Source: Akebia trifoliata (taxonomy: Eukaryota; Streptophyta; Magnoliopsida; Ranunculales; Lardizabalaceae). Taken from it: 64,000 nucleotides of DNA. Under the pieces are notes generated by a model, which was not told where the DNA came from, did not search any database, and saw only the letters and a list, made by a program, of their open reading frames with translations. The position numbers and the translations under genes are program-made. Location of the stretch: assembly GCA_017979445.1 (NCBI GenBank), contig CM030715.1, forward strand, positions 35,585,756 through 35,649,755. The letters are read 5' to 3'. Below, in pieces: positions 35,001-51,478 of the stretch. Numbering within the stretch: position 1 is the stretch's first letter; every line of letters begins with the position of its first letter.

Positions 35001-38000
35001 TTATTCCTAGCAAAGAACAAAAAAAAATTATGCTCTTTGCAACATATAAGCATGGATTTGTGTGGGATTAATTTAACCACACAATATTTTCAGGTGGTAA
35101 TTTTGATTATCATCCCCAATTTGAGAGGCTCAAAATCATTGAATACGAAGAACTTGTTGCGGTTCATTGTTCTTCTCCAATACATTCCAAGATTTCTTCG
35201 AATCTATCCACTGTATAAAGAAGTCACGAGAACTGCTGGCATAATCACTGAAACAGCATGGGCTGGAGCTGCATTCAATCTCTTCCTTTACATGCTTGCG
35301 AGCCATGTAAGTTTTTACAATATTTAAAAAAAATTAGTGGTACTGGATAGCAATTGAAAATTTTCTGCTGGTACATGTCAGTACTCTCCATTGTAGAGTG
35401 GGGTGTTCTTGAAACATGGAGTGCTGTTTTGGCCTGCCCAGACTGTGCGTCTGATAGGCAACCCTCTGGACTGGCCTCGTGGATGGTGCCCTTGTCTATG
35501 TGATTCCTGTAAATAATGATATATTGCACTTTTGCTATACAAATTGCAGTGATTGAGTTTTTAAAAACTTCAAAATAGAAAAAAGAAAAAAATCTTCCTT
35601 TACTGTACATGGCACTATGGCTGAAAGTTGCGACATGGGGCAATGCTGAGGTGGTGAAATGAATGGACCTCTCTACACCACTCACTGTTTCACCTGTCAA
35701 CAGATGGTAATCTGATCGAATACAGGAATATCCAAATCAGATTTATTGGATTCGGATATTCCTGTATTCAATTCGATAGTATCTGATTATATATAATAAT
35801 TATATCCGGATCTGATAATATTCAATTGGATTTTATCAGATTCAGATATTCTTGTATTCGATTTGATAACATCTGATTAGATATAATAATTATTTAATTA
35901 ATCTATCTAATTGGATATTATCAGAGTGGATATTTTGATATCTGATAAGGATCCGAATATAAAATATGGATTCAAATCGGATTCAGATAATCGACTATCT
36001 GAAAGTTTTGAATAGTATTTGATTATTCAAATATGGATTCAAATCGGATTCAGATAATCGACTATCCATTGACAGGCCTACTCGATGTGAAGACTTCACT
36101 TGTGTTGCTCCAGAAAACCCATTCCCATTGAATAATAGTTGAAAAAAAGAAACAGATTAAATTAAAGCTATATTTCTCTGATATTAAGTGATATATACTA
36201 TAGTTGACTTGCATATGTTCGCAATTATTCATTTTTTAAGTAAGCAAATTATGCTTGTTCTTCTTTGGAATTTTTTCAGTTGATGTGAAGATCTGATTAA
36301 GTAAATATGTTGTGTTCTCCTATCTTTGTTTTTCCTGTAACACTTGGCTGCGGCATTATTGGTAGAAAAGTCCATTTTGCAAATCCTAGGTTAGCATGGG
36401 AAAAAAACTTCTCATGTATTCAAATGACTTGTCATATTATTATTGCAATGAGAAGTGGGATTTTTTGCTTTTTTTCTTTTTTCTTTTCTAACAGATCAAT
36501 CTCATCTTTAAGTGTTTGTCTACCCTGCCAGATATTTGGAGCCCTCTGGTACCTGTTTTCAATCGAAAGAAAAGATACATGCTGGCGACGTGCCTGTTCT
36601 CCTATCACTGGCTGCAACTCTTCTGACTTGTACTGTGGAGACCACAGTAGAGTAGGAGGCAATTCATTTCTAAATGTTTCATGCTCCGATGTGCAATCAA
36701 ATACATCAACCTTTGATTTTGGAATATACCTTGATGCTTTCAAGTCTGGTGTGGTGGAATCAAGAGATTTTCCACAGAAGTTATTTTACTGCTTTTGGTG
36801 GGGCCTGCGAAGCTTGAGGTTTGTGCACATAACATACTCCAGTTGTGGTTATTGATATTATTTTTAAACAGTTCCATCTGTGTGCATCGTAGTCAGATAG
36901 GGTGGCATTTGCAAACTTCTTTATTTTTCTAAGTTAGATTGTTTTCCTTACATATTTATTTAAAGCATTCAAGAGATTCAACGAGAGGAAACCCAAATTT
37001 AATACAGACTATATGCGTTACTTGTATTTCTATGCTATTATTAGACGTTTGTACCATATATGCGGACATGGTGCACAAGCAGGGTTGGGATCCACTTCTC
37101 GATGGATGCCATTTGAGAGATTTCAGGTGCTAGAACCCCCATCTTCACACTTGTTTTTATTTTTATTTTTATAAGCAAGCAGTTTAGTAATTATTAATTA
37201 GTTGGTGAAGGTGGGTTTTGATGGTATCAACACTCACGGACTTTAAACAACTTAGCAATCTCATACCCCCGCCTTCAGTCTTGGAGATTGGACCCTTTTA
37301 GATTAGAGTAACCACATTTAGGACTGCTAACCATCTTATTGCACAGACCCATCCTGAAATCCTATTCAATGCATACACCTCAGATTTCTCTTTTTTGTTA
37401 ATGCTTATATACTGTTTAGGTATGGAAACTTGAAACATGACCTACATCACATTTGAAATTGTTGATTATGTAGCTAGTGTGACCTTGTCTACTTGTGCTG
37501 TTTGCAGTTCTCTTGGTCAGAACCTTGGAACAAGTACTTATGTTTGGGAGATCGCCTTTGCGGTTTCTATTTCCATATCCGGTTTGGTTTTATTTGCGCT
37601 TCTCATTGGGAATATGCAGGTTACTACTAAACCATTCTCTTTCCATCTCATTTGGCTGTTCATTTGCACGGAGTGATGGGATCCACATAATGCACAAGGC
37701 CCTCACCTAGGAATGAAAGGTTCAAAGCCCGATCTCTACACCACCAATGCTCCCAAAACCTTACTCTGTCCCTCTTCCCTGCTTTAAATTTAACCTTCTT
37801 TCAAAACATAGGAAGTCTCCTCATAATGCCTTTCCATACTCCACACCCGTACACCTCTTTATTGTCGCCGCTTTCCCACCCACTATTAGGAGCCCCAAAC
37901 TTGTCCCTTATTACCCTTCTCCACAAGCTATCAATCTCATTCCCAAATCTCCATAACACCTTACCTAGAAGAGCAGAGTTCATAGAGCCAGAAGTTTTTT

Positions 38001-41000
38001 ATGCCCAAACTTCCATATCTCTTTGGCATGCATACTTTCTTCCAACACACGAGGTGCAAATTCCTACTACCATTTATGTCATACCAAAAGAAGTTCTTAC
38101 TTCCTACATAATCTATCAATCTTATGCTCCACAGATTTCGGTAAGGAAAAAAGAGAGAAAATAGTTAGGGATTGCCAATAACGTGCTTTTGATCCAAGTC
38201 AACTTGCCGCATTTGGAGAGATACCTCGTCTTCCACATGCTTAATTTTTTCCCAATCTTTTCTAGAACCGGATCTCAAATTTCCTTACTATTATTATACC
38301 CTGAACCCAAGGGAAGGCCTAAATATGTAGAAGGTAAACTTCCAACCTGAAATCCGATGGAGGTCGCCAACATCTCAACCCCTATTGAAGTTCCCACACT
38401 GAAAATCGTACTCTTCCTGAAATTAACCGGAATGCCCGATATAACCTCAAAGCAGCCAAGAATACCACTCATAAAGTACACCTATCTCAGGGAGTTATCT
38501 AGAAAAATAAGTGTCATCTACGAATTGAAGATGTGAAATGGAGATACCTCCCAAACCCACCTTGAACCTAGAAATTTGCCCAAGCTCCGAAGCTTTGGCA
38601 AGCATGCAACCCAAAGCCTCCAAACTGATAATGAAGAGAAAAGGCGGTCATCTTGACAAAGTCCCCTCGAACTCCAAAAAAAGTTGGAGGGGGATCCATT
38701 CACTAAAATCAAGAACATGGACATCATGATGCATTTCATAACCCAAATAACTCATCTATTGCCGAACCCTATCCTTCTCATCAAGTACTTAAGAAAATTC
38801 AAATTCATATGATTATATGCCTTTTGAAGATCTACTTTGCAAACTAAACTGGGTGATTTCGTCTTCGTTCTATAATCGATGCATTCATTAGCTATAAGAA
38901 CCCCATCTAATATTTGTCTACCATACAATTCGACCCAATATGTAGGAACCCTTCTTCATAGAAGTTGGCCAAAAACGCAATCAAATCCCTTTTTACAACC
39001 TCTTAATTGCTTTTGAAGAAAGTCATCGGAAACCCATCCGGACCCGACTCCTTGTCACCATCCATACCCAAGATAGCCACCAACACTTCTTCATCAAACG
39101 GACGTTCCAACCACCTCTTGTTCTCACTAGAGATTGAGTCAAAAGATAGATTATTTAAACGAAGTTTATTAATTTATTTCTTGGTATACAACTCTTTGTA
39201 GTAATTCACTATGATTTTCGTCACCTCCTCTTCCCCCATTCCACTCCCCTTCAAACTTAAGACGAGTAATCAAATTTGTTCGACTATGATATTTTGTCAT
39301 TTTGTGAAAAAATTTAGTATTGTCATTTCCTTCCTTCAACCACTTAATTCTTGACTTTTGCCTCCAACTAATCTCTTCCAACTCTATCACCTTTTGAAAT
39401 TTCGCTTTAAGATTACCCGTCTATACCTTTCATTTAAACCACTGACTTCTTCCTCTTGATCAATGAGCTCCAACTCCTTAAGTAACTCATTATTAACATC
39501 TAAGTTGTCAAACGTAACCACTTTCCAACCTTTTAGTTTTTCCTTGACCCACTTCAACTTCAATCTGAACACTGAACCAGGTCTACCCTCAAATTGATGT
39601 TCATTCCGCCAAGATGCTATTAAGTCCTTGAAATTAAGATGAAACAACCACATGTTCTCGAATCTAAAAGGGACTGGACGATGCCTAGTTACTCTTGCTG
39701 TCAAAAAGATCGGGGCATGGTCCGATACTAGGTTCGAAGTTTTCTCTTGAACTACTCTACCGAAATTGTCCTCCCAACAAGAAGTTACTAAAAATCTGTC
39801 TAGTCTGCTTAATACTAAGTTTACTTGTTGATTAGACCATGTGAAACCTCCTCTACATATATAATAAAGTCCATCATGCAAACAGATTGTTGGGCTTCAT
39901 CTTGGGCCTCCAATACACACCCAGGACTAACTGTTGCACTTAGATAGCCCACCACATACTATATTAAAGTCCAAACCGCAAACAAATTGTTGGGTTGTAT
40001 CTTGGGCCTCCAAAACAACCCCAGGACTAACTACTACACTTAACCAGTCCTCCATAAATGATTCTTGGCCATTACTACTAAATGGGTTTAAAACATTCTT
40101 ACCGTGGCCCATCTGATTTATAAAATTATAAGGATCTAAATCCAGATCCGCAACTGAGCTATCAGTCCGACCCACCTCAAAAGGCCCATCCAAAGAGTCC
40201 ACCACAAAGGAACAACTGTCCTCCATTACAATCACACCCACTGACCTTCTGTCCACATCTGTTGCAAACGTCTGCTCAACATTAAGTTTATTTGCTGAAT
40301 TTTCTACATTCTCATCTGCTTGATTTGATAAGTCTCGGACTTCCTGCGCACTTAGCACACCCTCCACACAATTTCCCACCATAGGATCAATAAAACTTGC
40401 TGACGAAATAAACTCAACGTTGCCACTTGACACTGCGGCAAAGCTTGCATTCAAACAATCGAAACCCTCTCCTTGACTTGCTATCTCCAAACCCAAACTC
40501 TAACTATAAGGTCATCGTCCCCAGTCTCCCGATTATCAGTATTCTCATCCTCCAACATGCATTCCTCACCCACCTCTCCGACCAACGGGCACCCAACCAA
40601 GGCTTCTTCCTCAGCCTCCTTGACCATTGTTGACACCTCTACCAAGTTTAGGACTTTTTCTAGAACTCTTGCTCTTCTTCCACTCTCCTCTTCTCCACCA
40701 TTTGCACTTCGATCTACCTCACGAACTCTAAATTTGACCTCCCCTGTCTCCTTATCCACTTAATTGATGCCGATTGCGTATTTAAAATCTTTCAAACACA
40801 CCATCAGCCCCTTCAGAATTTTCCATTTCTTCCATCCCACTCGAATCCTCGCCACATCCAATTCGTCGAATTTCTTGGTCTTCCTCGCAACTTCCAGCAG
40901 CCCACCCATTTGTTGGTCTGCAATCTTAGGGCCTGTTTGGATACCAGGAGTAGAACTACTCTTCCAAAGAACAGAAGCTGAAGTACTCTATGGAGGAGCT

Positions 41001-43992
41001 AGAAAAGTAATTATGTGCAGAAATGGCGTTTGGCAATCAACTCTATGAAGTACTGGCAGAAGTACTTTTGTGCTGGAAGTTTGTTTGGGAACCATACTGA
41101 CTTCTCATGACTTCTAGAAAAAAGACCAGAATACCCTTATATTATACCAGTTACTATTTTTTATCTTTTAGTGTCATAATATGCCTTCAAACTATACTGT
41201 TTTTGACATTTTAACTATAAATATTAATATAATATAATATAATATTTTAAATATTAATATTAATATAATATGTTTAAATCCATTATACTTAAAATTTTAA
41301 AAAAATTTGACTGACTGTTTTTGACATAATATGACATAATATTTTTTAAAAATTGACAGACTGTCTTTTAGTGTCATAATATGCCTTCAAACTATATTGT
41401 TTTTTACATTTTAACTATAAATATTAATATAATATAATATAATAAATATTATTATAATATAATATAATATTTTAAATATTAAATATTAATATAATGTGTT
41501 TAAATCCATTATACTCAAAATTAAAAAAAAAATTGACAGACTATCTTTTAGTGTCATAATATGCTTTCAAACTATATTATTTTTGACATTTTAACTATAA
41601 ATATTAATATAATATAATATAATATTTTAAATATTAAATATTAATATAATGTGTTTAACTATAAATATTAATATAATATAATATAATAAATATTAATATA
41701 ATATAATATAATATTTTAAATATTAATATTAATATAATGTGTTTAAATCCATTATACTCAAAATTAAAAAAAAATAATTTAATATTAATAAATGTTTCTT
41801 TTGTTTGATTTAAAGGCAAATGAATTAGAAATATTTTCATAGAAAATTAATAAAGTTAGGGGTATTTTGGTAAAACGAACCGTTAGATTTTGACTCCCCG
41901 CAAGAAGAGTTTTGAGAAATAGGTTTTCTTGACTTCTTCATAAAGAGTAATTTCTTACTCTTGCGCGGAGTAACTCTTCGAGGGAGTAGTTCATACAAAC
42001 GCATCCAAACGACTTCTAACTCCCCGCAAGAGTCAGAAGTAGCTAAGGAGTCCTATCCAAACGCCTACTTAGTAAATACTAATTTTTCCCAAAGATAAAA
42101 CGGAAGACCTGATTCTAGAGAACCATTGTTTAAGAACAATGTTCATATCGTCGACTACCACTGATCCAAGAGAGCAAATCTTTTTGCTATCGATACTGGA
42201 GTTCAGTTAAAGCACTATCTTGTTGTTTCTCCAATATGAAATACCACACCTTTGTGGAACCTGCAGAGCCTTTTTCACTAAGTTCTAGTCTACCAAGCTG
42301 CTTTCTGATTCACAAATTACCGCCCAACGCATTTTCTCTCATTTCAACGCTTCTGTTACATGCTTGACTTTCTCGGGGTCAACCTTAACTCCCTCTGGTT
42401 CCTTAATTGCATTATCCTTCCTCCTTGCCCCATCAAACCATGCATTCATCCCTTTTTTCGACCCCTTATCCACCAAGATAGTTTTACCTTTCTCCCAGCC
42501 TCGAAAACCCTCCTAGAGAAAGCGAGCCTACTCTTGATAATGGGTCAAGGTTCCATTTTCTCCTCTGGATCTTAGTAGGTTTAAAGTTGATAGACGAAGT
42601 TCTCGCCACCCTCTACTATCAGGCCCTTCCGGGATCAAAAGAGGTTTTGCTGACCCTTTCCACCAAAAACCTGGAAGCGGAGGAACCTCCCATACTCATT
42701 CTCAAACCCTGTCGCCACCAGCACCCTGTTGTCCAAAGCACATTTAGACCACAGAGACTTCCTACTCGCCGTTGCTTCTTGAAGAACCTTGCAAAACCAC
42801 AACGCCTCCCCTCAAGAAAACACAATGACTACAAAACCACAACGCCTATTACCACCATTTTCCCTTCCTATTCTAGATTTTTAGCTGAAGGTTGTTTCTT
42901 GTGCTGTTACAGACATATTTGCAGTCCAACACTGTTAGATTAGAAGAGATGAGAGTTAAACGGCGAGATGCAGAGCAGTGGATGTCTCACCGTTTGCTCC
43001 CTGAGAACCTGAGGGAGCGGATTAGGCGATATGAACAGTACAAATGGCAAGAGACGAGAGGAGTTGATGAAGAGAATTTACTTCATAACCTACCCAAGGA
43101 CCTCAGGAGGGACATCAAGCGCCATCTTTGTTTGGCTCTACTTATGAGAGTGAGTGTGTCTCCCTTCGCATTTTTCATTGACTTGATTTTGACTCAGTTT
43201 TGGTGCTTGATTATTTTCACTGAACCTTAATCCTACTTTAAAGATGTCTGCATCTCTACTGTACTACCCTCTCATATTTCATTTCTTTTATAGGTGCCAA
43301 TGTTTGAAAAAATGGACGAGCAATTGTTGGATGCGATGTGTGATTGCCTCAAGCCAGCACTCTACACAGATGACAGCTATATCGTTCGTGAAGGTGACCC
43401 AGTTGATGAGATGCTCTTCATCATGCGTGGTAAGCTATTGAGTGTGACCACAAATGGTGGAAGGACCGGCTTCTTCAACTCCGATTATCTCAAGGCTGGG
43501 GACTTCTGTGGAGAAGAATTGCTTACATGGGCTCTTGACCCCCACTCCTCTTCCAACCTCCCCATCTCAACCCGAACTGTACAGGCCCTGACGGAGGTTG
43601 AAGGCTTTGCTCTCATGGCTGATGATTTGAAGTTTGTGGCCTCTCAATTCCGTCGGCTCCACAGCAAGCAACTTCGGCACACTTTCAGGTTCTACTCACA
43701 GCAGTGGAGAACATGGGCAGCTTGTTTCATACAAGCAGCTTGGCGTCGATATTGTAAGAAAAAGTTAGAGGAGTCTCTCCGTGAGGAGGAGAGTAGGTTG
43801 CAGGATGCATTGGCCAAGGGAGGTGGGAGCTCGCCAAGCCTTGGTGCCACCATTTATGCCTCACGGTTTGCTGTTAACGCATTGCGTGCCATACGACGCA
43901 ATGGCACACGCAAGGCCAGGGTACCAGACAGAGTACCACCAATTATGCTTCAGAAGCCAGCCGAACCTGATTTTACCACTGAAGATCATTAA
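32036..43992 (+). CDS. CNGC1: Cyclic-nucleotide-gated ion channel, group I, CNGC1-like (716 aa, seven exons)
   Basis: A plasma-membrane cation channel subunit, probably calcium-permeable and calmodulin-regulated. Exons: 32036-32064, 33871-34444, 35094-35306, 36532-36818, 37508-37619, 42913-43149 and 43294-43992, with consistent phases. The first exon codes only nine full codons (MNYGEQKSV); residue 10 is split across intron 1, giving RFQDW, which matches the group I N-terminus and supports this start. Six membrane segments begin at about residue 97. The pore filter region is SSLGQNL (368-374, typically GQN in CNGCs). The cyclic-nucleotide-binding domain contains GDFCGEELLTWAL near 553-565, followed by an IQ-type calmodulin site, FIQAAWRRY, at 629-637. 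The length equals my recollection of Arabidopsis CNGC1. The convergent neighbour is spermine synthase, as at At5g53120/At5g53130. Intron 5 (5.3 kb) is bloated by a LINE and a Tourist-like element. Confidence 0.93.
35700..36080. repeat. Degenerate satellite-like repeats in CNGC intron 3
   Basis: Variants of TCAGATTCGGATATTCCTGTATTC, in both orientations, fill about 35720-35960. A unit of about 36 bp ending CAGATAATCGACTATC then repeats directly at about 35965-36001 and 36032-36066. It is non-coding. Confidence 0.55.
37730..40928 (-). mobile_element. LINE (L1-type) retrotransposon relic, antisense in CNGC intron 5, 3' part
   Basis: Read on the minus strand, frames carry, in order: ORF1-like GLLEVARKTKKFDELDVARI (about 40840-40905); endonuclease C-terminus with LSRLDRFLV and SDHAPIFL (39387-39881); EEISWRQKSRIKWLKEGNDN (39300-39380); reverse transcriptase pieces NGSPSNFFWSSRGL and FVDDT (38511-38524, the YADD-type catalytic site); NFRKSTIFSVG and TYLGLPLG (38290-38480); and a C-terminal NSALLGKVLWRFG (37800-37985). 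The frames are broken by many stops and shifts, so it is dead. Its 5' part continues beyond the inserted element at 42072 onward. Confidence 0.85.
40929..42068. mobile_element. Tourist/PIF-Harbinger-like element inserted in the LINE
   Basis: The ends GGGCCTGTTTGGATA (40929-40943) and TATCCAAACGCCTAC (42054-42068) are imperfect inverted repeats. TTA flanks both sides (40926-40928 and 42069-42071), the target duplication expected for PIF/Harbinger elements. LINE coding sequence stops at the left edge and LINE-like sequence resumes after the right one. No transposase is present; the middle is an AT-rich tandem array. Confidence 0.75.
41164..41796. repeat. AT-rich tandem array inside the Tourist-like element
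   Basis: The unit beginning CTTTTAGTGTCATAATATGC occurs at about 41164, 41364 and 41544, with spacing of about 200 and 180 bp; a fourth, truncated unit starts near 41657. Each unit carries a run of ATATAATATAATAT words. It is non-coding. Confidence 0.75.
42072..42890 (-). mobile_element. Probable 5' part of the same LINE relic
   Basis: On the minus strand, 42360-42825 gives broken frames with pieces such as GWEKGKTILVDKGSKKGW that loosely resemble the ORF1 region of plant L1 elements. Continuity with 40928 across the insertion is the main argument. It ends just before the channel's exon 6 acceptor at 42911-42912. Confidence 0.4.
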
Positions 43993-44885
43993 AGTTTTGA
44001 AATGTCTCCCTTCTGTTCTTGTTTTGATTCGTAAAGGATATCAATGTATCAGAAGCAAGTCATGGTGTGTCTCGAGTGTATTAGATTTGTATAGTGTACG
44101 TTTAAATGTAGAATTACCTACTGTTGTATTTTTTTTATAATTTATATATATAAATATATATTTTTTTTTATGTTTATAATCAGTATCAGATTTTCAGTCG
44201 TGTCGATTTGTCGGTTTTAGACTCTTGGTATCAATGGATTTGATTTTTCTCCTAGATCTCTCCTATTGGCCCTGTTGGCCTAGGCATTTGAGTTTAATAC
44301 CCCGTTTCTTTTACTAGTTTTGTGTATCCAAAAATCCAGTTGTCGAGGCATATGTTTTCCTCTAGAGCGCAACACTGGAAACAAGATGATCATAGATAGC
44401 TGATCCTATGCAGTTGGACTTGGGACAATTTTTACGACGATGAAGTACATGACATCATAAACAAGGTATACAAATATGGCATCAAACATTGATTTGGTGG
44501 GGCCAATAAAAAAATAACATAAAATGGAATCATCTAATTGTGTCGAGATTAAGATTTAAGAATATTAAACAAGACTGGCTTTGGATGGCATATAAGAAAT
44601 CGAGTTAGCCCGACCAAATACCACAACACAAAATTATCCACTTCACAGAGGGCAAGGTAATATATCATGTCTGCATTTATTTCGAGCACTCTGATTACAT
44701 AATAGAGAATAAAACTCCATACTAGGCCTGCATAGCAGAGTACATAACAATACATTGAATTGCCATTGAAGTATAAACCTAATCAGGAATTATATTGGAT
44801 CTATTTCCTGATATGAAAGTATTTCCATTTATCATAAATAACAATCGCAAATGACGTGCAAACAAATTAGCAAATGAACATAGAT
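43993..44885. other. Shared 3' region of the convergent CNGC and spermine synthase genes
   Basis: About 890 bp between the two stop codons. It must hold both 3' untranslated regions. It includes an AT-rich stretch at 44130-44175. No separate gene was seen. Confidence 0.5.
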
Positions 44886-48513
<3,628 letters not shown>

Positions 48514-49023
48514 AGATTCTTTGTTTCTTAGCAGTCTCCAGTCTCTGATCACCAAAATATATTTTAAAAATAGAATCTTGTATATAAAATATCCCCCAAA
48601 AAATATTTTTTGCATGAAAATATCTTAAAAATATGTTATTGTCGCAAAAAAAAAAGGTACCCAAACGGGCCCTTAACCTTTTTCGCCACTTAAGTATAAG
48701 AAAAATAAGAAGGAAAGAAATCCACATTTTAAATGAAATCTTCCCCTAACACATAAAAAATCTAATCTTTATTAGATAAGGTAATAATCTCAATCTAAAT
48801 ATATGCAAGTAGAGCACTATAGCTAACAAAATCCTTCTTTTTAATTTAATTGAGAAAAAACTCCTCTAAAAAAACAACAGAAACTGATTTAAACTGAAGA
48901 CAATCATAGAGACAGTCCACTTTTCATAAAACTCAACCGTCAGAAAATCAGAGAACCTCACTCAAAATCTCGAATTCATGATCTTCAAAGCTTCTGCACT
49001 TTGTTCAGATATAGAGGAGAGAT

Positions 49024-49095
<72 letters not shown>

Positions 49096-49130
49096 ATAAA
49101 ACCACACTGATTTCTGCAAAAAAAGATACC
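48514..49130 (-). promoter_or_regulatory. Leader and promoter region of spermine synthase, with a Tourist-like terminus
   Basis: On the coding strand this region has a (CT)n tract at 49091-49016, typical of plant leaders and core promoters. On the minus strand, TTAAGGGCCCGTTTGGGTACC (about 48674-48654) looks like one end of a Tourist-type element with its TTA, but no partner end was found. No clear TATA box was chosen. Confidence 0.35.
49016..49091. repeat. GA/CT microsatellite
   Basis: Almost pure GA dinucleotide run of about 75 bp with one interruption (AAAG near 49038-49041). It lies about 500-580 bp upstream of the spermine synthase start and reads as CT on that gene's strand. Confidence 0.9.
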
Positions 49131-50194
49131 ACCTAGGGCTTCAAGTGATAAAAGAAGAGAACTCAGTCAAAATCTTTGAAGTTCTGCTCTTCAAAGAAAA
49201 AAAAAAAGATTTTTTTTTCTTGGCTGAGAGTCGACGATAAACATAGAGATAGAGATGAAAAAAAAAATGGAGCTTTTTTGACTGGTTTTAATGGCTATCA
49301 CAGCGAGAGTAAAAAAAATGCAGACCTTTTGTGTATTTGAAGACTCTCTTTCTTTTTCTCTCTTTTTTTCTCGTCGCTTCGGCTTCTTCGACTTGGAGTC
49401 TTTGCTGATTCGGGTGGAATCAAATATTGAATTACTGGTGCGGGCAAAGTCTGCTTTTGCTATATTTAGTCCGCATCACCACTAATAGTTTTTTCTTTCA
49501 GTTCCCCTAGACTTACTAAATTAGTAAGGATTTCTCCCTTACTCACTAGGGGTCCTTGGGTCCACCTCTTTGCATCCAAAAACCATGATCTGATGCTTCA
49601 GGTTGTAGGGGATGAAATTCCATGAATTTTGTAAGGAAAAAAAAAAAAAAAAAAAAAGCCGACATTTTCAAAACATTGGAACTATATCAAAAGATTTTTT
49701 TTATTTTTTTATCTGAGTTTTTCGAGTAAACTTAGATGGCTGTGGTGGTGTTGGATTACTGATGTGGTAATCCATTTTAGAAAAACTACCCCAGTAAGGC
49801 TCAAGATCTTACTGTGTGAGTAAGGAAAGGATTTCACTTTTTCTTAAAATGATACATAACTCATTTGTAGTATTGTACAGAGAGCTATACGTACTCTCGT
49901 AATAAATTTCGGGTCTTGTCAACGTGGACACACTTGAAATGCATTAAATACGAGTAACGCTCACAATGCAGCAGCAAGTTTGCTCACAAGCAAAACGCAT
50001 CTACCTGCATGCACGCACCTCCATGTCAAGGTATGTCCATTTGTGCTCCCCACTGAGATGATTCCTGAATTTATCTTCCTCGGAACATCATCTTGTCACA
50101 TTTAAAAATATGATTCAGTACAAAAGTGTTGTTGAGAACGAAATTCTATGAATTAAAAAAAAAAATTAAAAAATTATATTTTACTATTGTTTTT

Positions 50195-50460
50195 GAATTT
50201 TAAACTTGGATATTCGGTAACCATTCATTTTCAACACCATTTATCAAGTTCAAAAAACTTTGTTTCTTTTATCATGAGATTTTTCACGAAATCTAGAAGG
50301 TTGTAGTGTTCGATTCTCAATGTGATAATTTATATGCATCTTATAATATTTTTTAAGATTTGAAATCTAAAAATAAAGATTTTTTGAGAGTGGATGTGCG
50401 GGTAAGAGAGAGAAATCTCCTTCTTATTATTTACATCATCCACGTCTCATGTCAAAACAG
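50195..50460 (+). repeat. Dispersed repeat, copy 2
   Basis: Same family and orientation as 6900-7210, with the same ordered blocks from TTCGGTAACC to AAGATTTGAAATCTAAAAA. Class unknown. Confidence 0.6.
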
Positions 50461-51019
50461 TGTTGGTATTTCCTTCTTATTACTTACGTTGTCACATCTT
50501 AAAATGGTGACGTAAGCAAACAATCACTCCATTAAATACCTTTTAGAACTCATTTTACTTCCTCAAATAGCCTAAAAGTAAATTTTCATATCAAAAATAC
50601 CCTTAGATTCTTATTTTCAAGGTGTTTTAAATGCATTGTGTGCCCTTACGTATAGTCACAAAATTCTCTAAATTTTTCAAAAAATTCGTAAAATTCTCCA
50701 AATTAAGAGTAAGCCGATTAATTTGACAAATTAAGTAATTAATCGATGATCCCCCAAGTAATTATGGAATATGGTAGCATTTTTACCTTTCACTTCCAAA
50801 ATTTTAGTTTTTTCAACATTCAAACATCAAGAAGAAAATAAGATTTGAAAAGAGAAAAAAGATGGTAAGGTTTTGATAATAAATCCAATAAAATATTTTG
50901 TATAATCTCAAAAAAATTTCAATTCTCGCCAAATAATTATCGAATCCAAACTTTGTTACTATGCCCTTATGGCACACGTTAAGAAAACCCCTAAATTTCT
51001 AATGGATAATATTGAAATA

Positions 51020-51478
51020 ACATTAAAATGTACATCAATTGTACATTCTAATGTGGTGGTACACACATAACCATAGATGCTTTTCATCCAGGAGTCCGAG
51101 CTATTTTAAACACCACTTAAAACGTGCCATATAGACACCTTTCCTATTTTATAGGTACAGGACACTGTATTGGATCTTGAGTGTTGTATTAGAAATGAGT
51201 TGTGCTGGAGTAATTGAAATGTACATCGATTCTAACATTCTAATTTGGTAGTGCACACATAACTTAGATGCTTTTCACTAGTAACTGGATGAAAAGCATC
51301 TATAGTTATGTGTGCACTACCAAATTAGAATGTTAGAATCGATGTACATTTCAATTACTCCAGCACAACTCATTTCTAATACAACACTCAAGATCCAATA
51401 CAGTGTCCTGTACCTATAAAATAGGAAAGGTGTCTATATGGCACGTTTTAAGTGGTGTTTAAAATAGCTCGGACTCCT
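51020..51478. repeat. Near-perfect long hairpin (arms about 188 bp) plus an adjacent third copy of its inner end
   Basis: 51090-51277 and 51290-51478 are reverse complements over their whole length, with a single one-base indel visible by eye (near 51265/51303), around a 12-base loop. Just outside the left arm, 51026-51086 is a diverged direct copy of the arm's inner 60 bp (AAATGTACATC ... ACACATAAC ... GATGCTTTTCA). Part of the arm (GCCATATAGACACC and TTTCCTATTTTATAGG) belongs to the MITE family found in PLIP introns 3 and 4. It is non-coding. Confidence 0.9.

Noticed and set aside
37680..37745. GGTTCAAAGCC B-box-like sequence at the LINE 3' end
   Set aside because: Only one Pol III box and no paired stems; more simply the tail of the LINE.
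39927..40496. 189-codon minus-strand frame as a stand-alone gene
   Set aside because: It lies between recognisable LINE ORF1 and endonuclease pieces on the same strand, so it is part of the LINE relic.
49016..49091. GA tract as a functional GAGA element
   Set aside because: It looks like a simple microsatellite; function cannot be supported from sequence alone.
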